In this document: piece by piece, positions 44,282 through 53,717 of the stretch
Numbering within the stretch: the stretch's first letter is position 1
Layout: every line of letters begins with the position of its first letter
DNA from: Erythrobacter sp. SD-21
GTDB taxonomy: Bacteria; Pseudomonadota; Alphaproteobacteria; Sphingomonadales; Sphingomonadaceae
Length of the DNA stretch: 64,000 bases
Assembly (NCBI RefSeq): GCF_000181515.1
Contig: NZ_ABCG01000007.1
Location: 1-64,000 of the forward strand
Direction of reading: 5' to 3'
Program-made: the position numbers and the translations under genes
The notes under the pieces: generated by a model
Seen by the model: the letters and a program-made list of their open reading frames with translations, nothing else
What the model was told of the DNA's origin: nothing
The model's database searches: none

Positions 44282-44682
44282 CGGACTGGCTCCTCCAGCA
44301 TATCGATCACTGCACAGTCGCTCACATGCGAACCGGAACATCGGTCGACGGTGGAGGCCAGCAGCTCCTCGAGCCGCTTGAGGTCTTTTATCTTCCGGCG
44401 CACGTCTTCGAGGTGGTGCACCGCGATATCGCGCACTTCGTCACAACAAGCGTCTTCCGGGCCGCCCATATCGAGCAGCGCGCGAACTTCTTGGGGTGAG
44501 AATCCCAATTCTCGTGCTCGCTTGATGAACTTGAGCGATCGCAGATGCCTGTCGCCGAACACCCTGTGTCCGCCTTCGGTCCGCCCAGATGTTTCAAGCA
44601 AGCCGACCTTCTCGAAGTAGCGGATGGTTTCGATATGCACCCCGGTTTTTCGAGCGAGTTCGCCGATCGACCAATTTGCCAT
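44278..44682 (-). CDS. MerR-family metal-responsive regulator
   Basis: A 134-residue MerR-type activator. The HTH domain (WSIGELARKTGVHIETIRYFEKVGLL) is followed by a dimerisation helix and metal-binding Cys residues: Cys79/Cys80, Cys115 and Cys123 (CSGSHVSDC). These correspond roughly to the MerR Cys82, 117 and 126 set, suggesting Hg(II) or a related soft metal. The ATG at 44682 follows AAGGAAA. It is divergent from the MerT-like gene and would act on the 19-bp-spacer promoter at 44694-44724. Confidence 0.9.
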   Translation of the reverse strand: MANWSIGELARKTGVHIETIRYFEKVGLLETSGRTEGGHRVFGDRHLRSLKFIKRARELGFSPQEVRALLDMGGPEDACCDEVRDIAVHHLEDVRRKIKDLKRLEELLASTVDRCSGSHVSDCAVIDMLEEPVR

Positions 44683-44693
44683 GTCGAATTTCC

Positions 44694-44724
44694 TTGATCC
44701 TGTAGTAGCTACAGGTGGCAATAG
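44694..44724 (+). promoter_or_regulatory. MerR-type promoter/operator
   Basis: A -35 TTGATC (44694-44699) and a -10 like CAATAG (44719-44724) are separated by 19 bases, the over-long spacer typical of MerR-activated promoters. The spacer carries a perfect dyad CCTGTAG-TAG-CTACAGG (44699-44715). It drives the MerT-like gene. Confidence 0.82.
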
Positions 44725-44748
44725 GCCATGGATCAACGGAGTTCAAAC

Positions 44749-45144
44749 GTGACCGACCGAGTTTTTGATGAAATTGAAGCGGCGCAACCGGGCGAGCGCG
44801 TTCTCGCTGTGAGCAGTGCCTTCACCGGTCTGGCCGCATTGATTTCGGGCGCGGCCTGCTGCGTTTTGCCTTTGGCACTGGCAGCCTTCGGAATCGGGTC
44901 GGGGGCTTTAGGCTTTCTCGTCCCCTACCATTGGCCGCTGACCATCGCCGCCCTTATCATCCTCACGCTCGCCTGGGTGTTTCACTTACGAATATCGCGC
45001 AGCTGCGCGATGGATAATTGCGAAGCCTCATCGCGGATCAAAACGACTAGGATCGTCCTGATTGCTGCGACGGTTGTTATCTTGATTTCGGCCTCATGGG
45101 AATTGTTCGAACAACCGCTGATGCGGTGGATTGGAGGCACCTGA
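44749..45144 (+). CDS. merT: MerT-like mercuric ion transporter
   Basis: A 131-residue inner-membrane protein with three membrane helices. The first helix carries the vicinal Cys pair (SGAACCVLP, Cys37/Cys38) and the cytoplasmic loop a second pair (Cys86 and Cys91 in SCAMDNC), the layout of MerT. The GTG start at 44749 follows GGAG at 7 bases; an upstream ATG at 44728 would lie at the expected transcription start of the MerR-type promoter and is rejected. It overlaps the next gene (TGATG). No merP or true merA is present. Confidence 0.78.
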   Translation: MTDRVFDEIEAAQPGERVLAVSSAFTGLAALISGAACCVLPLALAAFGIGSGALGFLVPYHWPLTIAALIILTLAWVFHLRISRSCAMDNCEASSRIKTTRIVLIAATVVILISASWELFEQPLMRWIGGT

Positions 45145-45365
45145 TGCAGATCTGTTCGACCATTACCTGTCCCGAGTGCGGTCGGTCCACGACAGAGAGC
45201 ATGCCGACAAATGCGTGCTGGTTTTTCTACACCTGTCCGCACTGCCAAGTACGCTTGAAACCGCTTGAGGGCGATTGTTGCGTGTTCTGCTCGTTTGGTG
45301 ATGTACCATGCCCGCCGATCCAAGAGGCCCGAGAAGAGGGGCGCGAATCTTCCTGTTGCGGATAG
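45144..45365 (+). CDS. GDCCVxC-domain protein
   Basis: A 73-residue Cys-rich protein with two CxxC pairs (Cys9/Cys12 and Cys31/Cys34), the diagnostic GDCCVFC motif (43-49) and a further Cys in DVPCPPIQ. The family occurs beside mercury-transport genes, and some members are selenoproteins; here all positions are Cys codons. GGAGG lies just upstream, and the start overlaps the MerT-like stop. A metal-carrying or thiol-exchange role is inferred. Confidence 0.85.
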   Translation: MQICSTITCPECGRSTTESMPTNACWFFYTCPHCQVRLKPLEGDCCVFCSFGDVPCPPIQEAREEGRESSCCG

Positions 45366-45386
45366 CAAAGCCGATATTGTGTACCG

Positions 45387-45836
45387 TTACCGTTCAATTC
45401 GGTGGGCTACGGAGCGCGATGCCAGACCAAGCGCGATGAGAGGGACAACGATCCACATTACGATCGGCACTATGCCGATACCGAGAAGGGTGGGCATTCT
45501 CGCAGAATATCTCCACCCCCAAGCTGCGCCCGTTGCGAAGTGCTCCACCACCAGCGTGATGACCAATCCTGTCACAAGGAAGGCGATGACCGGCTTTCGG
45601 TTACGGCTACTTAGCCAATGGCGATCGTTCACGGTCCATGATGCAACGAAATAGGCAAATACCATAATGCCCGCGTCACCGAGTGAAGCGAGGCTGCAAT
45701 TGATGGTTGTTTCCCATGCTGAGAGACGGCCCATCGCATAGAACGGCATCTGCAGCATTTCCCAGAGGAACGCGATCAGGTAGCCGTGAATCGCCAGCCA
45801 GGTTTCGGGTCTATCGAGTTTCTTCACCGCTTTCAT
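45387..45836 (-). CDS. four-helix membrane protein of unknown function
   Basis: A 149-residue integral membrane protein with about four helices (AIHGYLIAFLWEML, LGDAGIMVFAYFVASW, PVIAFLVTGLVITLVV, IVPIVMWIVVPLIALG). It is the last gene of the long leftward metal operon, its ATG overlapping the stop of the copper ATPase (TGATG), so the two are made together. No family name is assigned. Confidence 0.75.
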   Translation of the reverse strand: MKAVKKLDRPETWLAIHGYLIAFLWEMLQMPFYAMGRLSAWETTINCSLASLGDAGIMVFAYFVASWTVNDRHWLSSRNRKPVIAFLVTGLVITLVVEHFATGAAWGWRYSARMPTLLGIGIVPIVMWIVVPLIALGLASRSVAHRIER

Positions 45837-48220
45837 CAGGCGGGCTGTTCTGCGACGCCGTCGCTGGTCGATAATCGCAGACCGCGCAGTCGCAGCGCAT
45901 TGGCAATCACCGAGACTGACGACAGGCTCATCGCTGCTGCCGCGATCATCGGGTTCAGCAATAGCCCGAAAGCCGGGAACAGCACCCCTGCGGCGACCGG
46001 GATGCCAAGCGTGTTGTAGGCAAAGGCGAAAAACAGGTTTTGCCGAATGTTGCGCATCGTCGCCCTTGACAGGACGATAGCTTGCACCACGCCGGTCAGA
46101 TCGCCGCGCACCAGCGTTACGCCGGCACTTTCGATCGCGACATCGGTGCCGGTTCCCATGGCAATACCGACATCGGCCGCTGCGAGCGCTGGGGCATCGT
46201 TGATACCGTCGCCTGCCATGGCGACCCGGCGTCCTTCGGATTTCAGCCTCTCGACCTCGCGGTGCTTGTCTTCGGGCGAGACGTTGGCGTGAACCTCGTC
46301 AATGCCCATTTCCTGCGCGACCGCTTCGGCAGTTCCGCGGCTGTCACCGGTCAGCATGACCACGCGAATGTCGCGCGCGTGCAAGGCCGCGATGGCGTTT
46401 GCGCTGGTGGGTTTGATCGGGTCCGCCACGGCAATCAGACCAGCGGGCTTCCCGGCAAAAGCGACGAACATTACCGTCTGCCCCTTCGTCCGTCCGGCTT
46501 CGGCCGTACCCAGCCAGCTTTCGTCGCTGATCCCGACCCGGCGCATCATCTTTTCGTTCCCGATCGCGACCCGGCGACCGTTCACGTCCGCTTCGACACC
46601 CTCGCCCGTGGTCGAGGCAAGATCGGTCGCGTCTGCTGGCGACACCCCTCGTGACCGCGCGCCCTCGACTATCGCATGAGCCAAAGGATGCTCGCTACCC
46701 ATCTCGACCCCGGCGACCGCGGCAAGAAACTCGGCTTCGTCGATGCCCTCGACAGGATTCACCGCCACCAGATCGGGCTTGCCCATCGTCAAGGTGCCGG
46801 TCTTGTCGACTACCAGCGTATCAATCTTCTCCAGCGTCTCCAGTGCTTCGGCATTGCGGATCAGGATCCCGTGCTGCGCGCCCTTACCCGTCCCGGTCAT
46901 CACCGACATCGGCGTCGCAAGACCCAATGCGCACGGACACGCGATAATCAGGACCGCGATCGCGTTGACCAGTGCATAGGTTAGTGCGGGAGCGGGACCC
47001 CATATCGCCCAGACGGCAAATGTGACGACGGCGACCATCACCACGGCGGGCACGAACCAGCCTGCGACTTGATCGGCCAAACGCTGTATCGGTGCGCGGC
47101 TACGCTGCGCCTCGGCCACCATCTGGACGATTTTGGACAGCATGGTGTCCTTGCCCACGTTGGTCGCCCGCATGATGAACCCGCCGGTCTGGTTGACCGT
47201 CCCGCCGATCACCGTGTCGCCAGCGCCCTTCTTCACCGGAAGCGGTTCCCCGCTGACCATTGATTCGTCGATCGCGCTCGACCCTTCCTCGATCTCTCCA
47301 TCCACGGGAACCTTATCTCCGGGGCGAACACGCAGTCGGTCGCCGGACTCTAGCTCGTCGAGCGGCACCTCCCGCTCGTCACCGCTCCCGAAGATTTTCA
47401 CGGCTGACGGCGGTGCCAACTCGAGCAGAGCTCGCAATGCGCTCGACGTCGAACCGCGAGCTTTCAGTTCCAATACCTGGCCCAGCAAGACCAGCACGGT
47501 GATGACCGCTGCCGCTTCGTAATAAACACCCACCCGTCCGGAATGATCACGGAAGGCCGGCGGAAAGAGCTCGGGCATCGCGGTCGCCACCAGGCTGAAC
47601 AGATAAGCGATCCCGACGCCGATACCGATCAGTGTGAACATGTTGAGGTTGCGTGTTTTCAGCGACTCCCACGCGCGGACAAAGAATGGCCAGCCGCCCC
47701 ACAACACCACCGGAGTGGCGAGCACGAACTGCGCCCATTGCGCCCGGGCAGGTTCGATCAACTGATCGAAACTGAGCCATGGGATCATGTCGCTCATCGC
47801 ATAGACAAAGAGCGGCAGCGTAAGCAGCGCGCTCCACCAGAAGCGGCGGCGCATATCGACAAGCTCGGGATCGGGCCCGTCATCCAATGACACCGTTTCC
47901 GGTTCCAAAGCCATGCCACAGATCGGGCAGGAGCCCGGGCCAGTTTGGCGGATCTCGGGATGCATCGGACAGGTGTAGATCGTGCCCTCGGGCATATCCT
48001 CGACGACGTTCAGGTGCTCGCCCGACAAGTACAGTTCGGGATCTGCACGAAACTTATCGTGGCAGCGCGATGAGCAGAAATAATGCTGGGCATTGTCGTG
48101 CTCGGCGCGGTGCTCGGCGCCCTCGATCGTGACACTCATCCCGCAAACGGGATCGATCGCGACACCGTCGGCCCCGGGGGGCGCCTTGGCGGGCTCGCAG
48201 CAGTTTTCGTGATCAGTCAT
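45836..48220 (-). CDS. copA: Cu+/heavy-metal-exporting P1B-type ATPase with YHS domain
   Basis: A 794-residue heavy-metal efflux ATPase. Instead of HMA domains the N-terminus has a YHS domain ([24 protein letters not shown]) followed by a heavy-metal-binding module ([21 protein letters not shown]). Then come the membrane core with the CPC motif ([13 protein letters not shown]), the phosphorylation site [10 protein letters not shown] and the [10 protein letters not shown] hinge. CPC and the YHS/HMBD arrangement point to Cu+/Ag+ export. It overlaps the small membrane gene upstream by 8 bases. Confidence 0.94.
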   Translation of the reverse strand: MTDHENCCEPAKAPPGADGVAIDPVCGMSVTIEGAEHRAEHDNAQHYFCSSRCHDKFRADPELYLSGEHLNVVEDMPEGTIYTCPMHPEIRQTGPGSCPICGMALEPETVSLDDGPDPELVDMRRRFWWSALLTLPLFVYAMSDMIPWLSFDQLIEPARAQWAQFVLATPVVLWGGWPFFVRAWESLKTRNLNMFTLIGIGVGIAYLFSLVATAMPELFPPAFRDHSGRVGVYYEAAAVITVLVLLGQVLELKARGSTSSALRALLELAPPSAVKIFGSGDEREVPLDELESGDRLRVRPGDKVPVDGEIEEGSSAIDESMVSGEPLPVKKGAGDTVIGGTVNQTGGFIMRATNVGKDTMLSKIVQMVAEAQRSRAPIQRLADQVAGWFVPAVVMVAVVTFAVWAIWGPAPALTYALVNAIAVLIIACPCALGLATPMSVMTGTGKGAQHGILIRNAEALETLEKIDTLVVDKTGTLTMGKPDLVAVNPVEGIDEAEFLAAVAGVEMGSEHPLAHAIVEGARSRGVSPADATDLASTTGEGVEADVNGRRVAIGNEKMMRRVGISDESWLGTAEAGRTKGQTVMFVAFAGKPAGLIAVADPIKPTSANAIAALHARDIRVVMLTGDSRGTAEAVAQEMGIDEVHANVSPEDKHREVERLKSEGRRVAMAGDGINDAPALAAADVGIAMGTGTDVAIESAGVTLVRGDLTGVVQAIVLSRATMRNIRQNLFFAFAYNTLGIPVAAGVLFPAFGLLLNPMIAAAAMSLSSVSVIANALRLRGLRLSTSDGVAEQPA

Positions 48221-48497
48221 GTGCGTCTCCCAACCAGTGCCCCATCAGCCGGCGCAGCGGAACGAGCAGCGCCGCGGCCCAAAAACCGTAAATCAGGCAC
48301 CACAGGAGGCCAGCTAGAATGCCGCCGAGAGTCAGCCACTCGAACCCCGGAAGCCAGGGCGACCAGGCGCGGTGCATCTCGAACCCTGCGGGCAGCATCA
48401 GGCCGTAAATGATGCAGGCGGCCAGGCTGAGCATCAGAAACACCGAGAAAGTCGAGCCCCAGATCAGGATGGTTCGGGATATGGAGAGGGGGGTCAT
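48213..48497 (-). CDS. small two-helix membrane protein (DUF5676-like)
   Basis: A 94-residue membrane protein with two hydrophobic segments ([21 protein letters not shown] and the C-terminal [26 protein letters not shown]). The C-terminal block resembles DUF5676 proteins that accompany copper ATPases, but I assign this with caution. It overlaps the ATPase start by 8 bases and is probably an accessory subunit or regulator of it. Confidence 0.7.
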   Translation of the reverse strand: MTPLSISRTILIWGSTFSVFLMLSLAACIIYGLMLPAGFEMHRAWSPWLPGFEWLTLGGILAGLLWCLIYGFWAAALLVPLRRLMGHWLGDAHD

Positions 48498-48517
48498 GAC
48501 TGGCTCCTTGCCACGGC

Positions 48518-48856
48518 TTACGAGCGGAAATGGTTGGCGCGTTCCACCAGTTGCCGCATCTGGGTTGCAGCATGGATGGTGAGCGGATGCTGCGTTGCAT
48601 CGGGACGCGGCGTGATGAGATCCGCCATTTCGGCAACCCGCTCGAGCTGGGCATCGTCAGCCTCGGACAACAGGCTGAGGACGATGTTTTCCAAAGCGAT
48701 CACCCGGATGCGTAGCTGGATCATTTCGGCATCCGACAGGACGGGGACATCTCCGTCCACGCATGCTGCGGCTAAAGCTTCCTGCGGGCCGCAGGGCAAT
48801 GCTCCGCCCTCATCCTCCCACCGTGAAACTGCGCTTTTTTTCTTGTCGTGTGCCAT
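48518..48856 (-). CDS. hypothetical protein
   Basis: A 112-residue soluble protein with a basic start (MAHDKKKSAVSRWEDEG), a predicted long helix (SDAEMIQLRIRVIALENIVLSLL) and a C-terminal helix. It has no recognised domain. It lies 20 bases upstream of the small membrane gene in the leftward metal operon, which supports it as a real gene. Confidence 0.65.
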   Translation of the reverse strand: MAHDKKKSAVSRWEDEGGALPCGPQEALAAACVDGDVPVLSDAEMIQLRIRVIALENIVLSLLSEADDAQLERVAEMADLITPRPDATQHPLTIHAATQMRQLVERANHFRS

Positions 48857-48928
48857 GTCTATAGCTCCTGATGAAATTACCGTTCTCTGCCTGCGTGATG
48901 CGGGGCGGCAAACACCGCCTCTGCGCGC

Positions 48929-49651
48929 CTATCGCGACGCGGACGAGAACATGTTCTCGAGCTCCTCGCGCAGGGCCAGCACTCCCTCATCCTCGTCCGC
49001 TTCCGGTTTGCCCACCGCGGGCTTGTCATCGATCCACGTTCCGCTCTCGATCGTATCGAGCAGAAAGCCCGCGAGATCGGCGTGGCGGCAGCGGAAACAG
49101 TCGGAGGGCAATTTTCGCGTCTGCGCCTGCGCCGCTCCGCTATAGGGAAGATCGATGAGCCATCCGGGTCTGACGGCTGTCCACCGGACGCCCCGCTCGG
49201 CTTCGAGCATGCGCTCCATGATCCGTATCTGGTCGAGGATGTTCGTCAAGGCCGGAACGACGGTCAGCTGGAACCAGGAGGGAACGCTTGGCTGATGATC
49301 TACGAAAGCGGCGGAGATAACGGCGATCCGGTCGACATCCGCCTGGCCCATCGCTTCAACGATGCGGCGTGTCCCCTCGGAGTAGAGCGGAGGCGGGTCA
49401 ATCGCGGTCGACGGCGCGAACGAGACGCCGAGAGTGGAAATGACCGCATCGCAACCCTTGATCGGATCGGTCAAATCGTCTTCGAGCACGTCGCATCGCA
49501 TATAATCGACACCTGCGATCCGATCGGCCTGCTCCGGCAGGTGATGTTCGAGACCGCGCACACGGTGACCTTTACGCACCGCGCGTTCGAGCAGCAGCGA
49601 TCCGGTTTTCCCGCCTGCGCCGAAGACGGCAAGGGTTAGATTATCGGTCAA
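48929..49651 (-). CDS. NAD(P)H-binding (NmrA/SDR-like) protein
   Basis: A 240-residue Rossmann-fold protein with the dinucleotide loop GAGGKTG at 11-17, DAVISTLG, and WTAVRPGWLID near 160, as in atypical SDR/NmrA-like NAD(P)-binding proteins. The start is TTG at 49651 with AGGAAGG about 6 bases upstream; the frame has no earlier ATG. It may reduce or sense NADPH state; its role in a metal island is not known. Confidence 0.82.
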   Translation of the reverse strand: MTDNLTLAVFGAGGKTGSLLLERAVRKGHRVRGLEHHLPEQADRIAGVDYMRCDVLEDDLTDPIKGCDAVISTLGVSFAPSTAIDPPPLYSEGTRRIVEAMGQADVDRIAVISAAFVDHQPSVPSWFQLTVVPALTNILDQIRIMERMLEAERGVRWTAVRPGWLIDLPYSGAAQAQTRKLPSDCFRCRHADLAGFLLDTIESGTWIDDKPAVGKPEADEDEGVLALREELENMFSSASR

Positions 49652-49735
49652 TAGTCACCTTCCTCTATCGGGCATCTGGAGGGCGGGAGCCCCGCGCAAG
49701 GGAGTTATCGCGCGCGAGGCTCCGGTGTTCTGTCG

Positions 49736-50221
49736 TTACTGGTAGCAGATATTGTAGCCGCGATAGCCCAGTTCGTCTTCCGCAGCCGGGGGAACCACGA
49801 TCATCTCCTGCGTTTGCAGGCCTGCATTGCCTTGGTCGTCAAGCATTCGCGTGGTGACCACGAGATCGCCGCTCGTGAAACGATCCGCACCATCAGCGCC
49901 GACCGGGATCAATTTGCCGTTGAGCTTGATAAAGCCTCGGGTTCCCGTTTCGTAAACGAACACGGGATAGCCGATCTCCGTCAGGCGGAAGACGCAGCGT
50001 CCCTTCGTGCCGCCGATCGCGGCGACATCGGCATCGCTCATCGTTTCGGGCTTCACGATTGCCGTGGCGACGTTCTGCAAGGCGCTGGAAGCAGGTTCGA
50101 TCGCGGACGCTTTCGCCGGCGGATCGAGCTGCGCTTCGCGATCATTGCCGATGGCGGTGTTTTCGTTGCACCCGGCCAGCGTCACAGCCAAACCGGCGAT
50201 AAGGAAAAAATTCGTCTTCAT
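49736..50221 (-). CDS. lipoprotein of unknown function
   Basis: A 161-residue exported lipoprotein with a lipobox LAGC (Cys18). The C-terminal part (GGTKGRCVFRLTEIGYPVFVYE ... GYRGYNICYQ) looks like a compact globular domain with two Cys. I recall it as a sphingomonad family without a known function. Its ATG overlaps the stop of the DUF305 gene (ATGA), so it belongs to the leftward metal operon. Confidence 0.72.
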   Translation of the reverse strand: MKTNFFLIAGLAVTLAGCNENTAIGNDREAQLDPPAKASAIEPASSALQNVATAIVKPETMSDADVAAIGGTKGRCVFRLTEIGYPVFVYETGTRGFIKLNGKLIPVGADGADRFTSGDLVVTTRMLDDQGNAGLQTQEMIVVPPAAEDELGYRGYNICYQ

Positions 50222-50802
50222 TGCACGGCTCCTTCGGGTGTTTCGGCTGGGGTCGGCTGCGTGGCAGCGGCAGAAGGAGCATCGATTCCCTCCGGCAGAC
50301 GCTTCTCGGTGCGCACGCCGTTGGCTTCGATATCGGCGATCAGATATTTCATCTGCGCGATCTCGCGGCGCTGGGCGAGAATGATGTCATGCGCCAGCTT
50401 GCGCACCCGCGGGTCGCGGATATGCGCCCGCTCGCTGGTCATGATCGCGATCGAGTGGTGCGGGATCATCGCCGCCATGTATTCCTCGTCGTCGATCGTC
50501 GTCTGGCTGCGGACCAGCCACAGCGCGAGCGCGAAGACCACCGCGGCCACCCCGAGGATCATGAAATTCTTGGTCCGGTCCTTATACATACCCCACATGA
50601 AGAGCAGCATGACGACCATCATCACTGCGCCCATTACGAACATCATCCAAAAGCGCGTCTCGCTCCAGAAGAGGTGATCGGCATCGAAGGTGTTGGCATA
50701 CATCAGGAAGAACATGAGGACGGTAGAGGTCGAGACCATCGCCATGAAGCGCCAGTAATTGCCGCCCCCTCCATCGTGGTCATGCTGCTTGTCTTGCGCC
50801 AT
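50218..50802 (-). CDS. DUF305-domain membrane protein
   Basis: A 194-residue protein with three membrane segments in the first 100 residues and a DUF305 motif (MIPHHSIAIM 112-121; DPRVRKLAHDIILAQRREIAQMK). DUF305 proteins are ferritin-like helical domains frequent in copper-resistance loci and proposed to bind metal through the HH motif. The start is 1 base after the ion-channel stop and the stop overlaps the lipoprotein gene. Confidence 0.88.
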   Translation of the reverse strand: MAQDKQHDHDGGGGNYWRFMAMVSTSTVLMFFLMYANTFDADHLFWSETRFWMMFVMGAVMMVVMLLFMWGMYKDRTKNFMILGVAAVVFALALWLVRSQTTIDDEEYMAAMIPHHSIAIMTSERAHIRDPRVRKLAHDIILAQRREIAQMKYLIADIEANGVRTEKRLPEGIDAPSAAATQPTPAETPEGAVQ

Positions 50803-50803
50803 A

Positions 50804-51220
50804 TCAATCCTCCTGTTTGCTCATGGTTTTGTAGACGTACTGGGCGGTGCAACTGATCATCAGGAAGCCGGTCAATGCCGCGATACCTGAAATTGCGCGC
50901 ATGTGACCGGCGGGCAGAATGTCGCCCAGCCCGACGGTCGAGATCGTGATCAGCGCGAAGTAGTAATAATCCATCCAGCTATCGATGACGTCCTTTTCGA
51001 GGCTGCCGAGGCCCCAGACCGACGCGAGATACATGCCGCCCGCGAAGATGCCCGCGATGACGAGGTGGCTGGCGAGAACCAGCGACGAGCCGGCCAGCAG
51101 CCGGAGATGGCGCGGATTCTTGCCGGGCGGAGAAATCGCCTTCGCGCCCCGCAGCATCCACATGTGAAAGTAGAGCGAGACGGCGAACAGGGCGAAGCCG
51201 AGAAGTATTGCCTGGGTCAT
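50804..51220 (-). CDS. two-TM ion channel (K+ channel family)
   Basis: A 138-residue membrane protein with an N-terminal helix, a second helix near 43-66, a pore helix/filter (TISTVGLGD, filter 95-100) and an inner helix near 109-130. The filter TVGLGD deviates from canonical TVGYGD only in Leu for Tyr, so potassium selectivity is plausible but not certain. There is no regulatory (RCK or cyclic-nucleotide) domain. ATG 51220 (MTQAIL) is chosen because the open extension before it is not membrane-like. Its presence in a metal operon is unusual. Confidence 0.78.
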   Translation of the reverse strand: MTQAILLGFALFAVSLYFHMWMLRGAKAISPPGKNPRHLRLLAGSSLVLASHLVIAGIFAGGMYLASVWGLGSLEKDVIDSWMDYYYFALITISTVGLGDILPAGHMRAISGIAALTGFLMISCTAQYVYKTMSKQED

Positions 51221-51296
51221 CGCGTGATCGCCGTATCGGAGAGGGATGGAGCGATCTGTCGGTGCGCCGCGACCGGATTTGGTTTTGCAAGGCCGA

Positions 51297-52700
51297 TCAA
51301 TTTTCTGCTCCATTACTAGGAGGTTGGCTTTCATCGCCATTGGCGTCCCGATGGTCGTTCCCATCCGCTACGCGTTTACGGCGCAGGAAGAGGGCTTCGA
51401 GAGCGAAGACGGCGGCGATGAGGACCGCCGCGATCACCACGATGGCGGGGTCGGAATCGAGCTTCACCCCGGCAAAGGCGGCGAGGATGACGCCGTCGGC
51501 CGCGATTGCCGCAAGCAGGACCGAACCCTTGGCCCCGATCTCGTTGCGCAGATGGCGGTACACGCCCCAATGGACCAGGATGTCCATCACGAGATAGAAG
51601 AACGCCCCGAGCGAAGCGATCCGCGACAGGTCGAACAGCACCGCGAGCGTGCCCGCGATCACCACCGTATAGACGAGCAGGTGACCGCGGATCGGTCCCT
51701 TCATGCCGAAATGGCGGTGCGGGATCATCTTCATCTCGGTCAGCATGGTGAGCATGCGCGAGACCGCGAAAACGCTTGCGATCACGCCCGAAGTGGTCGC
51801 CGCAATCGCGATGACGATGGTGAACCAGAAGCCGAGCTGGCCCAGCGCCGGGCGGGCGGCGGCAGCGAGCGAATAATCGCGCGCCTCGACGATCTGGCCG
51901 ATCGTCAGGCTGGACCCGACCGCGAACGCGACGAGCAGGTAAGTGACGACGCAGATCGCGATCGAGATCATGATCGTGCGGCCCACATTGCGATGCGGAT
52001 CGACGATCTCTCCGCCGCTATTGGTGATCGTGGTAAAGCCCTTGAACGCCAGGATCGAGAACGCGACCGACGCCAGGAACGCGCCGCCGCTCGTAATATT
52101 TGCCGGCTCGGCAAACGCGCCGGAGAAAAATCCGCTCGCGGCAATGGCCGCCACAGCGAACAGCGCAATCCCGCCGATCTTGATCGCCGACATGATCAGT
52201 GAAAAGCCGCTGACCGACCGATTGCCGGCCTTGTTCACGATATAGGCGAAGACGATCAGCGCGAGCGCCAAGGCGGACAGCAGGAATGCGTTCTCCTCGA
52301 GACCGAACGGCCGCAATGCGTAAGTGGCGAAGGTTCGCGCGACAAGGCTTTCGTTGATGACCATCGAAAGCGCCATGAGCAGCGATGCCGACGCCGCGAC
52401 GACGCCGGGCCCATAGGCCTTCTGGAGGATCATCGCGATGCCGCCCGAAGACGGCCAGGCGTTAGACATCTTGATGTAGCTATAGGCGGCAAGCGAGGTG
52501 ACGAGCGCGCCCACGATAAACGAGAGCGGGAACAGCGGTCCGGCCAGTTCCGCAATTTGGCCGGTAAGAGCGAAAATCCCCGCGCCGATCATCACGCCCG
52601 TGCCCATGGCGACACCGCCGGCGAGACTGATGGTCCCCCTGCCAGCGGTCTCGAGCTCGTGATCCATCGTATTATCGGCGCCGTGATTCATCGCAGTCAT
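51297..52700 (-). CDS. APC-family amino acid permease
   Basis: A 467-residue membrane transporter with about twelve helices and the APC pattern GTGVMIGAGIFALTG in helix 1. A His/Asp-rich hydrophilic C-terminus (GNDHRDANGDESQP) is notable. ATG 52700 is chosen because GGAGA lies just upstream and it overlaps the DUF411 stop (ATGA). The substrate is not predictable; placement in the metal operon may point to amino-acid supply or metal-complex uptake. Confidence 0.88.
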   Translation of the reverse strand: MTAMNHGADNTMDHELETAGRGTISLAGGVAMGTGVMIGAGIFALTGQIAELAGPLFPLSFIVGALVTSLAAYSYIKMSNAWPSSGGIAMILQKAYGPGVVAASASLLMALSMVINESLVARTFATYALRPFGLEENAFLLSALALALIVFAYIVNKAGNRSVSGFSLIMSAIKIGGIALFAVAAIAASGFFSGAFAEPANITSGGAFLASVAFSILAFKGFTTITNSGGEIVDPHRNVGRTIMISIAICVVTYLLVAFAVGSSLTIGQIVEARDYSLAAAARPALGQLGFWFTIVIAIAATTSGVIASVFAVSRMLTMLTEMKMIPHRHFGMKGPIRGHLLVYTVVIAGTLAVLFDLSRIASLGAFFYLVMDILVHWGVYRHLRNEIGAKGSVLLAAIAADGVILAAFAGVKLDSDPAIVVIAAVLIAAVFALEALFLRRKRVADGNDHRDANGDESQPPSNGAEN

Positions 52701-53302
52701 GTTTTCTCCGATCCGCGATGCATAAGAGGTCTGTCGGCCCCCCACTCAACCGGTGCGCCGCGGACATTCGCGCGCCGAGAGTGGTGAGCCGGTTGAATGG
52801 CAATCACTCCATCGGCCTCAGCTCTACCCCGGTAGCTCGCGAAGACGCTGTCGCCTGCCGGGCCGAAGGCGATGACTTGATACGGTTGCGCCCGATCGCC
52901 AGCTTCCATGCCGGGGGAACCCAGAGGCATCCCTGCAACGGCCAAGCCGGTTACGCCCTTGGGCCGTTCCTTGAGCAGGCGGGCAATCTCGCGCGCAGGC
53001 ACATGGCCCTCGATCACATAGCCTTCCACCTGCATGGTATGGCAGGAGAGCAGGGTATCGGGCACGCCAGCCTCGGCCTTCACAGCGGCCATGGGACGGT
53101 CCTCGCGCACCGTGACCGCGTTATCGAGGCCGCTACGGACATGCTTGGCCCATTCCTCGCAGCATCCGCACTGCGGATCGCGAAACATCACATAAGGGCT
53201 TGCCTGTGCGGCGCTCGTGCAGGCCGCCAGGAGGATCATCGCGAATGTCGTGAATGCCCCGCGCGTCCGGCGAGTGGGGTGGCTGGAATGTCCGAATTCC
53301 AT
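52697..53302 (-). CDS. DUF411 periplasmic metal-binding protein
   Basis: A 201-residue exported protein with a signal peptide (cleavage near AQASPY) and the DUF411 motif MFRDPQCGCCEEWAKHV, a thioredoxin-like CxCC metal site. The later block VPDTLLSCHTMQVEGYVIEGHVPA is also diagnostic. DUF411 proteins bind copper and are common in copper islands. ATG 53302 follows AGGAA; its 3' end overlaps the permease start. Confidence 0.93.
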   Translation of the reverse strand: MEFGHSSHPTRRTRGAFTTFAMILLAACTSAAQASPYVMFRDPQCGCCEEWAKHVRSGLDNAVTVREDRPMAAVKAEAGVPDTLLSCHTMQVEGYVIEGHVPAREIARLLKERPKGVTGLAVAGMPLGSPGMEAGDRAQPYQVIAFGPAGDSVFASYRGRAEADGVIAIQPAHHSRRANVRGAPVEWGADRPLMHRGSEKT

Positions 53303-53313
53303 TTTCAATGTTC

Positions 53314-53706
53314 CTAAATCTCATCGATGTCGTGGTCGGCCATGGAGTCCATGTCATGGCCTGCATGCGGGTCGGAGGTTTCAGCGACTTCGCGCTTCGT
53401 CGGCGTGGGTGCCGGCGCCGAACCGGTTGCCTGCATCCGCGCGGGTCGTGCTGTGCCAGGGCCGGCCGGCACGCGCTTTGGAGCCGAGTTGCCGGCGACC
53501 GGTGCGCTATCGACACTGGCTACGGCCGGACTATCGGCTGCGGCTTCGCTGGGCGACGACGCGGTCAGCGGCGCTGCGGTGTCGAGCGTAGTGGAATCAT
53601 CGATTTCGGCCCTCGGTTCAACCGGTTGATCGCACGCCGCCACACCCGCCAGGGCGGTCCCGAGCAACAGCGCTCCAGCAATTTTCATCGGTTTGAATCG
53701 GTGCAT
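53314..53706 (-). CDS. Pro/Ala-rich lipoprotein
   Basis: A 130-residue protein with a signal sequence and a lipobox-like LAGVAAC, then a Pro/Ala/Ser-rich low-complexity stretch, ending in an acidic His/Asp/Met segment (HAGHDMDSMADHD) that could bind metal. ATG 53706 follows AAGGAAG at 5 bases. It begins inside the stop region of the preceding DUF2231 gene. No fold is recognised. Confidence 0.68.
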   Translation of the reverse strand: MHRFKPMKIAGALLLGTALAGVAACDQPVEPRAEIDDSTTLDTAAPLTASSPSEAAADSPAVASVDSAPVAGNSAPKRVPAGPGTARPARMQATGSAPAPTPTKREVAETSDPHAGHDMDSMADHDIDEI

Positions 53707-53717
53707 CAGGTCTTCCT

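Noticed and set aside
44728-44748. ATG at 44728 as start of the MerT-like gene
   Set aside because: It coincides with the expected transcription start of the MerR-type promoter; the GTG at 44749 has a proper ribosome site.
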